The position numbers and the translations under genes are program-made. From JAFGIN01 sp050301235 (GTDB lineage: Bacteria > Fibrobacterota > Chitinivibrionia > Chitinivibrionales > Chitinispirillaceae): a DNA stretch of 64,000 bases. Below, piece by piece: positions 53,492 through 61,418 of the stretch (its first letter is position 1; the number at the start of each line of letters is the position of its first letter). The notes beneath the pieces were generated by a model. The model saw nothing but the letters and a program-made list of their open reading frames with translations, made no database searches and was not told where the DNA came from. The stretch lies in assembly GCA_050301235.1 (NCBI GenBank), contig JBNKZD010000258.1:1-64000 (forward strand). Direction: 5' to 3'.

Positions 53492-54430
53492 CTAAAAAGC
53501 CAGCGAAACTGTAAGTCCGACAAGTGAGAGGCCAGCCAGACCCGGGCCTCCATATTTTAAACCTTCACTTAACCTGGTCAGAATTCTATATTTTGTAATT
53601 TTCTTTTTTTTGTCGGGATCTTTTGCATCAACTCCGTCATAATTATCTTTGTTTATATCCGTTAAAAAATACCCGCCAACCCCGGCACCAGCGCCAACCA
53701 CCATCCCAGTCCACATCACCGCACGAAACTTCCTCACTCCTGGTGTCGTTTCACGTCGCTCTTTTTTTATCAACTCTGGCTGTGCTGCGTATACAGTATC
53801 AGGTACTTTTGTATCAAGTTTCCTGTTAAGATCCATGGTTTGCTGAAAAAACATGTACTTGTTTGGGGTAACACTGACATCTTCCTCGCCCAATTTCAGA
53901 TTCTGATACCTGTTTTCGTAAAACTGGACAGAATCCAGAGTTATGTCTCCCACCGGACCCTCAAGTACTATGCCATATTTACTGTTAGTGACATGTGAGT
54001 ATTGAAACTCGATCCTTCCGGAGTCCTGAACAAAAATACCATCCCATTTGGTATCAACCATGGAATCGACAGGGTAGTAATAATCATTGTTGTCCAGCTT
54101 GCAGAAGAGTACCGGATTACGCTCTTTACCTTTTGCGATAAGCTTCCCTTTTACAATCAATCGGGTATCTTTTTTAAACAGCAGAGTACTGCCGGGGTAT
54201 AAAGTCAGCACTTTGCCTTTTGGAATGGTTACATCATGGGGGATAAGATAGGTGCTTCGGGGGTAGTCACCATCCTGCTCCTTCGCAACGAGTGGATAAA
54301 TTTTCTGCTCACGGAAATGATCCGCTTCCTCTTCACTGAAATCATCAACCTGGGCAGAAGCAACTGAAAAAAATAACGAGGTTAGAGTAATAATTGTCCG
54401 TAATAGAGTTCCAGACATTCTGTTTTTCAT
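53492..54430 (-). CDS. Secreted protein with short right-handed beta-helix-like region
   Basis: 312 residues, with a signal peptide ending SVASAQ-VDD. Residues 55-170 resemble the parallel-beta-helix/DUF1565 type: YLIPHDVTIPKGKVLTLYPGSTLLFKKDTRLIVKGKLIAKG, WDGIFVQDSGRIEFQYSHVTNS and GIVLEGPVGDITLDSVQFYENR. Residues 225-312 hold two short hydrophobic stretches (AVMWTGMVVGAGAGVGGYFL; LAGLSLVGLTVSLAF), so the C-terminus may be membrane-associated. No enzymatic motif was seen. It lies upstream of the giant repeat protein on the same strand, 187 bases apart, and could share its function. Family uncertain. Confidence 0.72.
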   Translation of the reverse strand: MKNRMSGTLLRTIITLTSLFFSVASAQVDDFSEEEADHFREQKIYPLVAKEQDGDYPRSTYLIPHDVTIPKGKVLTLYPGSTLLFKKDTRLIVKGKLIAKGKERNPVLFCKLDNNDYYYPVDSMVDTKWDGIFVQDSGRIEFQYSHVTNSKYGIVLEGPVGDITLDSVQFYENRYQNLKLGEEDVSVTPNKYMFFQQTMDLNRKLDTKVPDTVYAAQPELIKKERRETTPGVRKFRAVMWTGMVVGAGAGVGGYFLTDINKDNYDGVDAKDPDKKKKITKYRILTRLSEGLKYGGPGLAGLSLVGLTVSLAF

Positions 54431-54581
54431 AACAATATAAGCAAGCCCAGTTACATTAATTTAATTAGAACTTCAAAGTTATTGCCCAAACTGGAAATTT
54501 TGAAACATATCGCAGAAAACTTCCCTTCGACGACACCTAAGGCTGCAGAGGGTTCCAAAAAGCTGTTTGCTATTTGCCATT

Positions 54582-54638
54582 GGCTGTTAGCAAAAGAGTT
54601 CTTTATAGCTAATAGCTAAAAGCCAACTGCTAATAGCC
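54582..54638. repeat. GCTAATAGC-type inverted repeats
   Basis: GGCTGTTAGC (54582-54591) and GCTAATAGCC (54629-54638) pair with one mismatch; between them TAGCTAATAGCTA repeats the same word. Such blocks in a non-coding spacer look like a dispersed extragenic repeat rather than a terminator, as no T-run follows. Confidence 0.45.
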
Positions 54639-54699
54639 TCTACTGACCCCACCAAATCGCCTAGTAGGGCGTCCATACAAAAAGAAAAATGACAAGGCA

Positions 54700-54966
54700 T
54701 CACATTTTGGATGTAACTGACACCGCGAAATAGATTAAAAGGCCTAAAGCTGCAATCCCGGCTGCTACCCGAATAATTACTTCAACACGACCCAATTTTT
54801 CATATTCCCTGGAACTTGCAGAGAAATTCAATCTTGGCCTGGTAATTGGAGCTTGAGGTTCTGACTCTGTGTCGGGATCATGATCATAATCCTGAGAGTC
54901 AGCGGAGAGAATCTCTTTTAGCCCCTCTTCGAAAACAGTATCTGACGGTGTTTCAACTTTTTTCAT
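54700..54966 (-). CDS. Small single-pass membrane protein
   Basis: 88 residues from ATG 54966, with a GGGGTG site four bases upstream. The N-terminal 60 residues are acidic (TVFEEGLKEILSADSQDYDHD) then basic, and one transmembrane helix (VEVIIRVAAGIAALGLLIYFAVS) sits near the C-terminus, giving a tail-anchored-like layout. It resembles no known family. It lies between the beta-helix protein and an envelope operon, on the opposite strand to the operon. Coding status is supported by composition and the ribosome site only. Confidence 0.6.
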   Translation of the reverse strand: MKKVETPSDTVFEEGLKEILSADSQDYDHDPDTESEPQAPITRPRLNFSASSREYEKLGRVEVIIRVAAGIAALGLLIYFAVSVTSKM

Positions 54967-55049
54967 AGACACCCCGATGTGATGATCATTTGGAAATTAC
55001 TTTAAAAACAGGGCTGCATTCAAGTAGTATAAGTTGAATTTCGAACTCA

Positions 55050-55080
55050 GAACCCTGAACCTGAGAATCGTTCAGGGTTC
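55050..55080. repeat. 11-bp perfect hairpin
   Basis: GAACCCTGAAC (55050-55060) and GTTCAGGGTTC (55070-55080) are exact reverse complements with a 9-base loop. The next bases (AGAGTTCAGCGTTCAGGGG) repeat the GTTCAGGG word. The same word occurs again, reversed, near 55160. Confidence 0.7.
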
Positions 55081-55106
55081 AGAGTTCAGCGTTCAGGGGT
55101 TAAATA

Positions 55107-55170
55107 CGTTAGAGCGTTAGAGCATGAGAGCCTTTGAACTTTTGAACTCTTGAACCTTTGAACCCTGAAC
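55107..55170. repeat. 8-bp-periodic tandem repeat ahead of the PHP operon
   Basis: CGTTAGAG, CGTTAGAG and CATGAGAG (55107-55130) are followed, after one base, by CTTTGAAC, TTTTGAAC, TCTTGAAC and CTTTGAAC (55132-55163), then a 7-base CCTGAAC. Each unit is eight bases long. It lies about 115 bases before the PHP gene and is non-coding. Slippage-prone repeats of this type can vary between strains. Confidence 0.7.
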
Positions 55171-55284
55171 CTTTATGCTTTTATTTTCAATAAAACGAAA
55201 TGAATACTTGACCTGGAAAACTGGTTTGGTTATTTTTCATCTTCTACTAAAAGAATTATTAATCCTATAGAACAATGAAAAAGG

Positions 55285-56136
55285 ATGCGCCTAGAAACCA
55301 ATTCATACAGAAAATTTGTCGATCTGCATATCCACACCAATTATTCTGATGGTACCTGTACTGTTAAAGAGGTTCTTGAAATTGCACATGAACGTGGTTT
55401 AAGTGCAATTTCGATTACAGATCATGATTGTACAGATGCTTACCCTGAAGCGATTGATATCGGAAACAAGTTGGGTATTGAGGTCATTACCGGTGTTGAG
55501 CTTTCAAGTGAAATCGATGGAACCGATATTCATGTGTTGGGGTATTTTATCGATCCTGAGAACTCTTCGTTTGCTTCAAAACTCAGGGAAATGAAAGATG
55601 CGCGATATTTCAGAGCTAAAAAGATTGTTGAAAATCTGAATAATCAGGGGATCGACCTTCGATTTGAGACAGTACTGAGCATGGCGGGCATTGGTGCGAT
55701 CGGACGACCCCATATCGCTGCTGCCATGCTGCGTGAAGAGCTTGTGTACTCGTTCAGGGAAGCTTTTGATAAATATATCGGTTACGGACTCCCGGCATAT
55801 GTCGAAAAACTGAAACTTCATCCTAAAGAGGTTTTTGATCTGATTAAAAATGCCGGTGGTATTCCTGTTCTTGCCCACCCGGGTGTTACGCAGGTCGATC
55901 AGAGAATCCCGGAGTTTATCCGTGAAGGTCTCAAGGGCATTGAAGCTTATCACACTGAACACCCATCAAATATTGAGCGACATTACCTGAGAATTGCTAA
56001 AAAGCACCATCTTGCATTCACTGGTGGGTCAGATTTTCACAGTTTTAATCACAACAAATCTGAAATTGGCTCTCCAAGTGTGCCTTACTCTGCAATTATG
56101 AGCATTAAAGAGAAACTTTGTATACATTCCGTTTAA
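55285..56136 (+). CDS. PHP-domain phosphatase (3',5'-nucleoside bisphosphate phosphatase / RnaAM-like)
   Basis: 283 residues. PHP metal-binding motifs appear in order: DLHIHTNYSDGT (residues 13-24), SITDHDC, GVELSSEI, HVLGYF, GRPHIAAAML, LAHPGV and GGSDFHS. This set matches the YciV/TrpH-type family, whose members remove the 3' phosphate of nucleoside 3',5'-bisphosphates and trim RNA 5' ends. Cytoplasmic, no signal peptide. It is the first gene of a tight operon (10 bases to the next) with mannose-1-phosphate guanylyltransferase, lpxB and two envelope proteins. The ribosome site is weak, so control may lie in the repeat-rich leader. Confidence 0.9.
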   Translation: MRLETNSYRKFVDLHIHTNYSDGTCTVKEVLEIAHERGLSAISITDHDCTDAYPEAIDIGNKLGIEVITGVELSSEIDGTDIHVLGYFIDPENSSFASKLREMKDARYFRAKKIVENLNNQGIDLRFETVLSMAGIGAIGRPHIAAAMLREELVYSFREAFDKYIGYGLPAYVEKLKLHPKEVFDLIKNAGGIPVLAHPGVTQVDQRIPEFIREGLKGIEAYHTEHPSNIERHYLRIAKKHHLAFTGGSDFHSFNHNKSEIGSPSVPYSAIMSIKEKLCIHSV

Positions 56137-56146
56137 GGATATTTCT

Positions 56147-57232
56147 ATGAAAAAGATTGTACCGGTCATTTTAGCAGGTGGAATAGGTGAGCGTTTCTGG
56201 CCGATGAGCAGATCGACCATGCCAAAGCAGCTTCTGAAAATTATCAGTGATAAAACAATGACTGAAGAAACAATTGGCCGGATCAGCAGTATCTGCAGCA
56301 GTGATGTTAAGCCGCTGATCGTTACCGGGAAGGCAATTGCCGACACCATGAAAGCTGTGCTGCCATCATCACTTAAATATGATCTGATAATCGAACCTGT
56401 TGGTAAGAATACCGCCCCTGCTGTAGCTCTTGCCGCAAAATGGATCGAATCAGTATATGGTGATTCAACCATGCTGGTACTCAGTGCTGACCACGATATC
56501 CGTCCTGTAGAAAAATTCATTGATGCCATAAAAGCAGCGGTCAAACTTGCAGATAGTCAGAAGTGCCTCGCTGTGTTTGGTATTAAGCCATCACGGCCGG
56601 AAACCGGGTACGGGTATATCGAGCTGAATGATCTTATCAGCACTGAATCGTCCGTACAATGTTTTGGTGTAAAAAAATTTGTCGAAAAACCGGATCCTGT
56701 AACAGCTCAAAAGTTTTTAGACTCCGGTAACTACATGTGGAACAGCGGAATGTTTGTCTGGAACACATCGGTTATCCTTGAAGAGTTTGCCGCGTATATA
56801 CCTGAGCTTCACAAACAGGTTGCTGCAGCTGCTGCGGCTGAATTTACTGAAGAAGCTATCAAAACATTTTATACTGAATGCATGAAAGAGTCAATTGACT
56901 TTGGTATCATGGAACGGTCAAACCGGGTCAATGCTGTTGTGGGAAGTTTTTCATGGGATGATATTGGCTCCTGGGAATCACTAAGCCGTATCCATCCGCA
57001 AAACCAGGCTGGAACGACGGTATTCGGACCCACTATTTATGAGAAAGATTGTAAAGATACGATTGTATTTAACAGTTCAAAATTATCAGTTGCATGTATC
57101 GGTGCTGAAGATCTTGTTGTTGTGTCAACCAACGATGCTCTTCTTATTATCGATAGAAAAAAGTGTCCGGATATTAAAAAATATATCGCTGAAATGAAAA
57201 ACGGGGGAGCTCTGCCGGCAACTCTGTTCTGA
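56147..57232 (+). CDS. manC: Mannose-1-phosphate guanylyltransferase
   Basis: 361 residues. Makes GDP-mannose from mannose-1-phosphate and GTP. The nucleotidyl-transferase signature is VILAGGIGERFWPMSRSTMPKQLL at the N-terminus, followed by PVGKNTAPAVALAA, LVLSADHDI, KPSRPETGYGYIE, KFVEKPD (sugar-phosphate-binding Lys) and NSGMFVWN. There is no C-terminal isomerase domain, so this is the short monofunctional form. AAGGAT precedes the ATG. Placed with lpxB in an envelope operon it probably supplies mannosyl donors for lipopolysaccharide or protein glycans; a mannosyl-transferring TMTC-like gene lies 7 kb away. Confidence 0.92.
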   Translation: MKKIVPVILAGGIGERFWPMSRSTMPKQLLKIISDKTMTEETIGRISSICSSDVKPLIVTGKAIADTMKAVLPSSLKYDLIIEPVGKNTAPAVALAAKWIESVYGDSTMLVLSADHDIRPVEKFIDAIKAAVKLADSQKCLAVFGIKPSRPETGYGYIELNDLISTESSVQCFGVKKFVEKPDPVTAQKFLDSGNYMWNSGMFVWNTSVILEEFAAYIPELHKQVAAAAAAEFTEEAIKTFYTECMKESIDFGIMERSNRVNAVVGSFSWDDIGSWESLSRIHPQNQAGTTVFGPTIYEKDCKDTIVFNSSKLSVACIGAEDLVVVSTNDALLIIDRKKCPDIKKYIAEMKNGGALPATLF

Positions 57233-57246
57233 CCAATGAGGTAGAT

Positions 57247-58374
57247 ATGAATTCACCCTCAATAATGTTTGTTGCCGGAGATCCATCAGGTGACAAGCAT
57301 GCATCCTGGATAGTTAAGCGATTAAAAGCCGATATTCCTCATTGTGATATATGGGGGATCGGCGGGCCTGATATGGAGGCAGCCGGGGTGCGTTCCCTGT
57401 TGCCCTTCAAAAAGTTCAATAAAATGGGGTTTTTTGAAGTAGCTCTGCATATTTTCTTTTTTTTAAACGCTAAGAAATTCCTCATAAACGAAATAAAAAG
57501 AAACAGACCTGACTGCCTGGTTTGTGTTGATTATCCGGGATTCAATATGGAACTGATGAAAGCTGCGGTATCAATGAACATTCCTGTGGTGTGGTATATT
57601 GCCCCGATGGTATGGGCGTGGAAAGAGAAACGGGCGCAGATCCTTGCCGAAAAAGCAGCACATATCGCGTGTATATTTCCATTTGAAGTAAATTATTTCA
57701 AACCATATACCAGCAAAGTAAGTTTTGTCGGAAACCCTGTTGTTGAAGCGATGAATGCAGAAAATCTTCCTTCAAGAAACTACCTTGGAAAACCCAAACG
57801 GCTGGCGCTGGTTCCCGGGAGTCGCAGACAGGAGATAAAGCACCTGCTGCCACAGATGATCGAAGCATATACACTTCTTAAAGCGAAGTATCCTGAACTG
57901 ACAGTTGAAATTTCGAAATGTTCCTATCTGTCCGATGATGAATTTTCAAGCTATACCAATGGAGCTGATCTCAAGCTGTTCTCCGGCCCCTTGCGCGAAC
58001 TTTACGCACGATCTGATTTTGCTATTGTGACATCCGGAACCGCGACACTCGAAGCTGCCCTGATGGGTATTCCACATGTTATTGCATATAAAACATCACC
58101 GATAAATTATCAACTGTTCAGGCATTTCCTCAAAATACCGTTTATCGGTTTGCCAAACATCATTTCTCAGGAAATGGTTGCCCCGGAGTGTATCCAGAAT
58201 GATGCAACAGGTGCATCTATTGCCGATGCAGTTGAAATCTTCCTTAAAGATGACTCATATTACAAAATTACGGCATCCAAACTTCTGCGTTTAAAAAACC
58301 ACCTCGGAGCTTTTAAGCCATCTGAGGAGCTGGTTAAAATTATCAGGAACTGTATCACCCCGAAATCATCCTGA
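57247..58374 (+). CDS. lpxB: Lipid-A-disaccharide synthase
   Basis: 375 residues. Glycosyltransferase family 19 enzyme that joins UDP-2,3-diacylglucosamine to lipid X at the inner face of the inner membrane. Hallmarks: FVAGDPSGDKHA at the N-terminus, WGIGGPDMEAAG, VCVDYPGFNME, WYIAPMVWAWKEKRA, FVGNPVVEAMN, LVPGSRRQEI, and the donor-binding IVTSGTATLEAALMGIPHVIAYKTS near 245-270. GAGG lies before the ATG, 14 bases after manC. Shows that the cell makes lipid A and has an outer membrane. Followed after 12 bases by the PEGA-domain gene, with which it likely shares a transcript. Confidence 0.95.
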   Translation: MNSPSIMFVAGDPSGDKHASWIVKRLKADIPHCDIWGIGGPDMEAAGVRSLLPFKKFNKMGFFEVALHIFFFLNAKKFLINEIKRNRPDCLVCVDYPGFNMELMKAAVSMNIPVVWYIAPMVWAWKEKRAQILAEKAAHIACIFPFEVNYFKPYTSKVSFVGNPVVEAMNAENLPSRNYLGKPKRLALVPGSRRQEIKHLLPQMIEAYTLLKAKYPELTVEISKCSYLSDDEFSSYTNGADLKLFSGPLRELYARSDFAIVTSGTATLEAALMGIPHVIAYKTSPINYQLFRHFLKIPFIGLPNIISQEMVAPECIQNDATGASIADAVEIFLKDDSYYKITASKLLRLKNHLGAFKPSEELVKIIRNCITPKSS

Positions 58375-58386
58375 AAGAGGTTACCA

Positions 58387-60315
58387 TTGAGAGTATTAAC
58401 AATTTTTCTGGTATACCTGTTTATATTCTACCGAGGACTGTCGGCTGCTTACCGGGATGGTGATTTTACCATTCCGCAAGTTTCCCCGGGTTTCGTTCAT
58501 TGTAAAGCTACTTCCAATGAAATCATTCGTACAGAGTCTTCTGACACTCTTGAGAGAATCGATACGGTGGGTATACTGCGTCCAGGACAACTGGTCATGA
58601 GACAGAAATGTAATAACGGATATAGTTTCTTTTCCGGCAAACTTGACACAACAGCTTTTTTGAAACGCCCCCCGCTTTACGCTTTTTCAATTCCGGGATG
58701 GGCCCGGCTCAGTGACATCCTTCAGTACCGGTTTTACCGGGAACCTACCGATAAGCCCGGCAGGGATGAAGAGACCGTGTATTTTGATCAGGAGCGAATA
58801 TTTGTAAGAAACTACAGCGTCATCTATTATTACCGTAACGGGATCTGGTTTCATCTTGACGGTGAGGATTCTCTTTTAACCGGCTCGATTTCTATTCATT
58901 CTGAACCACCCGGAGCAACAGTTGCTATCGATGGTGAAACTATCTCTGAAACCACACCTTGCAGCATAAACCATCTTCTGCCCGGTATTCATAAGGTTGA
59001 ATTGTTTCTTGATAATTACCATTTTCTTTCCAAGTCGGTTAAAGTATTTTCGGACAGCCTGGTAAAAACTTCATTTCAGCTTCTGACAAATATGGATACT
59101 GTTTATATCACTGGTGATGTTCCTTACGGACTGCTTCTTCTTCCACAGCCACCTACCGACTCACTATTCTCAGTAGATTCTCATTATGTTGCATCTACCC
59201 GTGTCCAGCTTCCTCCCGGCAGACATACAGTTTCATGGAATGGGGACCAGTTGTATGAATCTGTAGATACTGCGGTCATCATTAAAGAAGGGGTTGTGTC
59301 CTATTTTGATTTTGTTTTCAGACGCAGATATGGCATGTTACGAATAACCCCTATCCCCGCAGATGCCCAGATCTGTATCCAGAACGATCCCTGCAGATTT
59401 GGTGAACAGATCCTTGAGATTCCAAGCGATATTTACCGGGTCACAGCACATCGTTATGGGTTTAAGAGCCTCATGAGAGAAATTCTTGTTCAGCCCGATA
59501 CGATTATTACCTGTGAAATGAACCTGCTCCGTTCACCGGACAGGGATGCCGACGGGTTTGTTGACAGTATAGATCAGTGTCCGGAAATATACGGGCTCTA
59601 TGACGGGTGCCCTAGACAGCGTGTAAAGGATGCTATGACGATCAAGCGCTCGGAAGTTTCTGAATATATAAAAAGTGACCCCTTTTCATTTGATTTTTCC
59701 ACCATTAATTTTATTTTGCGCATGCCAACAAGAAAAGCCTTCTCTGATTTTCTCTCCGCTTTTTCCAGTGGTAGAATTGGTGGGATCAATAATTACAGAG
59801 GATTTTCATTTATTAACTCTTTTCAAGCATCCTGGAAAGGAATGATCGCTGCACTGGAACTTGGTCAGTGGTCATCAGGAATTCACTATCAGCGTGATGA
59901 CACTATGAAAATTTCAACCGAAAAGGGAAACCAGTATGAAATCTATTACGATTCTCTGACCGGAGTGGAACCGGTGATGCTCATACCCAGCACGACTGTC
60001 TCATTCGGGTTACATTACAACTTTTCATGGGTCAATGTCGCCTATTCTCTTGGGTACCAATGGGAAGATATCATTTTGAGAGGACTTTATAACACAGGTA
60101 CACAAAGCTTCGAGAGGGTAGCCTTTGATAACGACTGGTGGTTTCATCAACTTCAGTTTGAAACTAATTTCCGTACCGGTGAGATGATATCTCCTATAGC
60201 ATTTTTTAAATTCAAGTTTCCTTTTGGAAAAACACTTAGAACTCGCTGGCATGTGATGCAGGCCGGAGTTATACTAAAAATTACACCAGCACACAAAAAG
60301 AGCACATCAAGATGA
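58387..60315 (+). CDS. PEGA-domain protein with thrombospondin-type-3-like motif
   Basis: 642 residues, start TTG with AGAGG upstream. A signal peptide (1-20) is followed by unique sequence, then one clear PEGA domain (residues 170-215: SIHSEPPGATVAIDGE...LLPGIHKVELFLDNYHF), weaker PEGA-like copies near 245-300 and 315-375, and a calcium-binding-type motif DRDADGFVDSIDQCPEIYG near 385. The last 190 residues are beta-strand-rich with terminal GVILKITPA, which suggests a barrel or envelope-bound part. PEGA proteins are surface or envelope associated with unknown role. It ends in ATGA overlap with a 48-aa lipoprotein. Confidence 0.85.
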   Translation: MRVLTIFLVYLFIFYRGLSAAYRDGDFTIPQVSPGFVHCKATSNEIIRTESSDTLERIDTVGILRPGQLVMRQKCNNGYSFFSGKLDTTAFLKRPPLYAFSIPGWARLSDILQYRFYREPTDKPGRDEETVYFDQERIFVRNYSVIYYYRNGIWFHLDGEDSLLTGSISIHSEPPGATVAIDGETISETTPCSINHLLPGIHKVELFLDNYHFLSKSVKVFSDSLVKTSFQLLTNMDTVYITGDVPYGLLLLPQPPTDSLFSVDSHYVASTRVQLPPGRHTVSWNGDQLYESVDTAVIIKEGVVSYFDFVFRRRYGMLRITPIPADAQICIQNDPCRFGEQILEIPSDIYRVTAHRYGFKSLMREILVQPDTIITCEMNLLRSPDRDADGFVDSIDQCPEIYGLYDGCPRQRVKDAMTIKRSEVSEYIKSDPFSFDFSTINFILRMPTRKAFSDFLSAFSSGRIGGINNYRGFSFINSFQASWKGMIAALELGQWSSGIHYQRDDTMKISTEKGNQYEIYYDSLTGVEPVMLIPSTTVSFGLHYNFSWVNVAYSLGYQWEDIILRGLYNTGTQSFERVAFDNDWWFHQLQFETNFRTGEMISPIAFFKFKFPFGKTLRTRWHVMQAGVILKITPAHKKSTSR

Positions 60316-60458
60316 AAAAATTGATATTCACTGTCGTTTCCCTACTCATGCTTCAAATGATTTCTTTTCTGCTATCCTGTGGCGGTGGTTTCGGCTCCGA
60401 TTCTTCAAATGCGGATGATATCGGCAACGAGATTTTCGGCACTGATTCGGGAAAATAA
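60312..60458 (+). CDS. 48-residue lipoprotein at the end of the lpxB operon
   Basis: Starts in the ATGA overlap with the PEGA-protein gene. A signal peptide KKLIFTVVSLLMLQMISFLL leads to a lipobox LLSC, then a 26-residue mature part, CGGGFGSDSSNADDIGNEIF to SGK. Too short for routine gene calls, but the overlap and the clean lipobox make it convincing. It may be a small envelope anchor or partner of the PEGA protein. No family recognised. Confidence 0.78.
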   Translation: MKKLIFTVVSLLMLQMISFLLSCGGGFGSDSSNADDIGNEIFGTDSGK

Positions 60459-60744
60459 GTCACTGGCCTGAATCTTGCATGTTTAACTAGTGTGATGTCC
60501 TGGAATTAACAGGAATTTTCCAGATTCGAAAATTTCCTTTATTATCTAAGGAAACACCTTAATTCCTGCCAATTATCAGGCAGCACATAAATTACCTGAT
60601 ACCAGTAATTCTCCAATATGAAGATGCCCCAAATGTAGCGCTGATAAAACTATCATCAGATCATTGTAAATAGTAATAATAGAACATCTGGTTCCCCATC
60701 GCAGTACTCAGAAATTGTAAATCTTAACAGATTGGAGATATACA

Positions 60745-61194
60745 ATGGCTGCAAAACAGGGAGATACCGTCAGTGTTTTATTCACAGGTACATTAAACGA
60801 CAGTACCGTGTTTGACAGTTCCAATGGGGAACCTTTCAAATTTAAACTGGGAAGTGGCATGGTCATTCCCGGGTTCGAAGATGCTATAATCGGGATGAAT
60901 ATAGGTCAGGAAAAAACAATAACAGTACCATCAGAGCTTGCCTACGGTCCCCATATCGAGGATCTTGTCACCACTGTTAATCGGAATCTTTTTCCCCCTG
61001 AAATTGTCCCGGAAAAGGGCAAGCAGGTTCGTGTTGCAAACCAGGCAGGACAAACATTTATTGTTACCATCACCGATATCAATGATGGGCATGTCACCCT
61101 GGATGCTAATCACCCTCTGGCAGGAAAAGATCTGACATTTAATATTACTCTCCTGGAAATTATTCCATCATTTGAATCTCTGGATGAAGCGTAA
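60745..61194 (+). CDS. FKBP-type peptidyl-prolyl isomerase, SlyD-like
   Basis: 149 residues. The FKBP core is MAAKQGDTVSVLFTGTLNDSTVFDSS, GMVIPGFEDAIIGMNIGQEKTITVPSELAYG, with an IF (insert-in-flap) domain after it (ENLFPPE-like VTTVNRNLFPPEIVPEKG) and the closing strand HPLAGKDLTFNITLLEI. This order is that of SlyD-type chaperone isomerases, but no His-rich metal tail follows. It is cytoplasmic, catalysing prolyl isomerisation and shielding unfolded chains. GGAG lies seven bases before the ATG; a terminator-like hairpin is at 61347. Confidence 0.93.
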   Translation: MAAKQGDTVSVLFTGTLNDSTVFDSSNGEPFKFKLGSGMVIPGFEDAIIGMNIGQEKTITVPSELAYGPHIEDLVTTVNRNLFPPEIVPEKGKQVRVANQAGQTFIVTITDINDGHVTLDANHPLAGKDLTFNITLLEIIPSFESLDEA

Positions 61195-61346
61195 AGATGT
61201 AATTCTTCTCTTGTTATAAAAGGGTGCTTCAAAAGACTTCCCGTAGTGTCGGGTCAAATGATGAATAAAAGGTAGTCTTTCAATTACTTCGGATTTTATA
61301 GCTATTTCATTCCTGAAACTGTATACTTTAAATTTGAACTCAACAC

Positions 61347-61382
61347 TGCTGTTTAAGTTCTTCCGATTTAAACAGCATTTTT
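61347..61382 (+). terminator. Terminator-like hairpin between FKBP and the receiver-ATPase gene
   Basis: TGCTGTTTAA (61347-61356) pairs with TTAAACAGCA (61368-61377) across an 11-base loop, followed by five T. It lies 36 bases before the next start, so it could end the FKBP transcript or act within the leader of the regulator. Confidence 0.7.
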
Positions 61383-61418
61383 AAAAAAAGTATCCTGTTT
61401 CCGGGGTGAAGTAGATCC

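Noticed and set aside
55107..55170. Possible CRISPR array because of regular repeats
   Set aside because: Units are 8 bases long with no spacers, and no cas genes are in the window.
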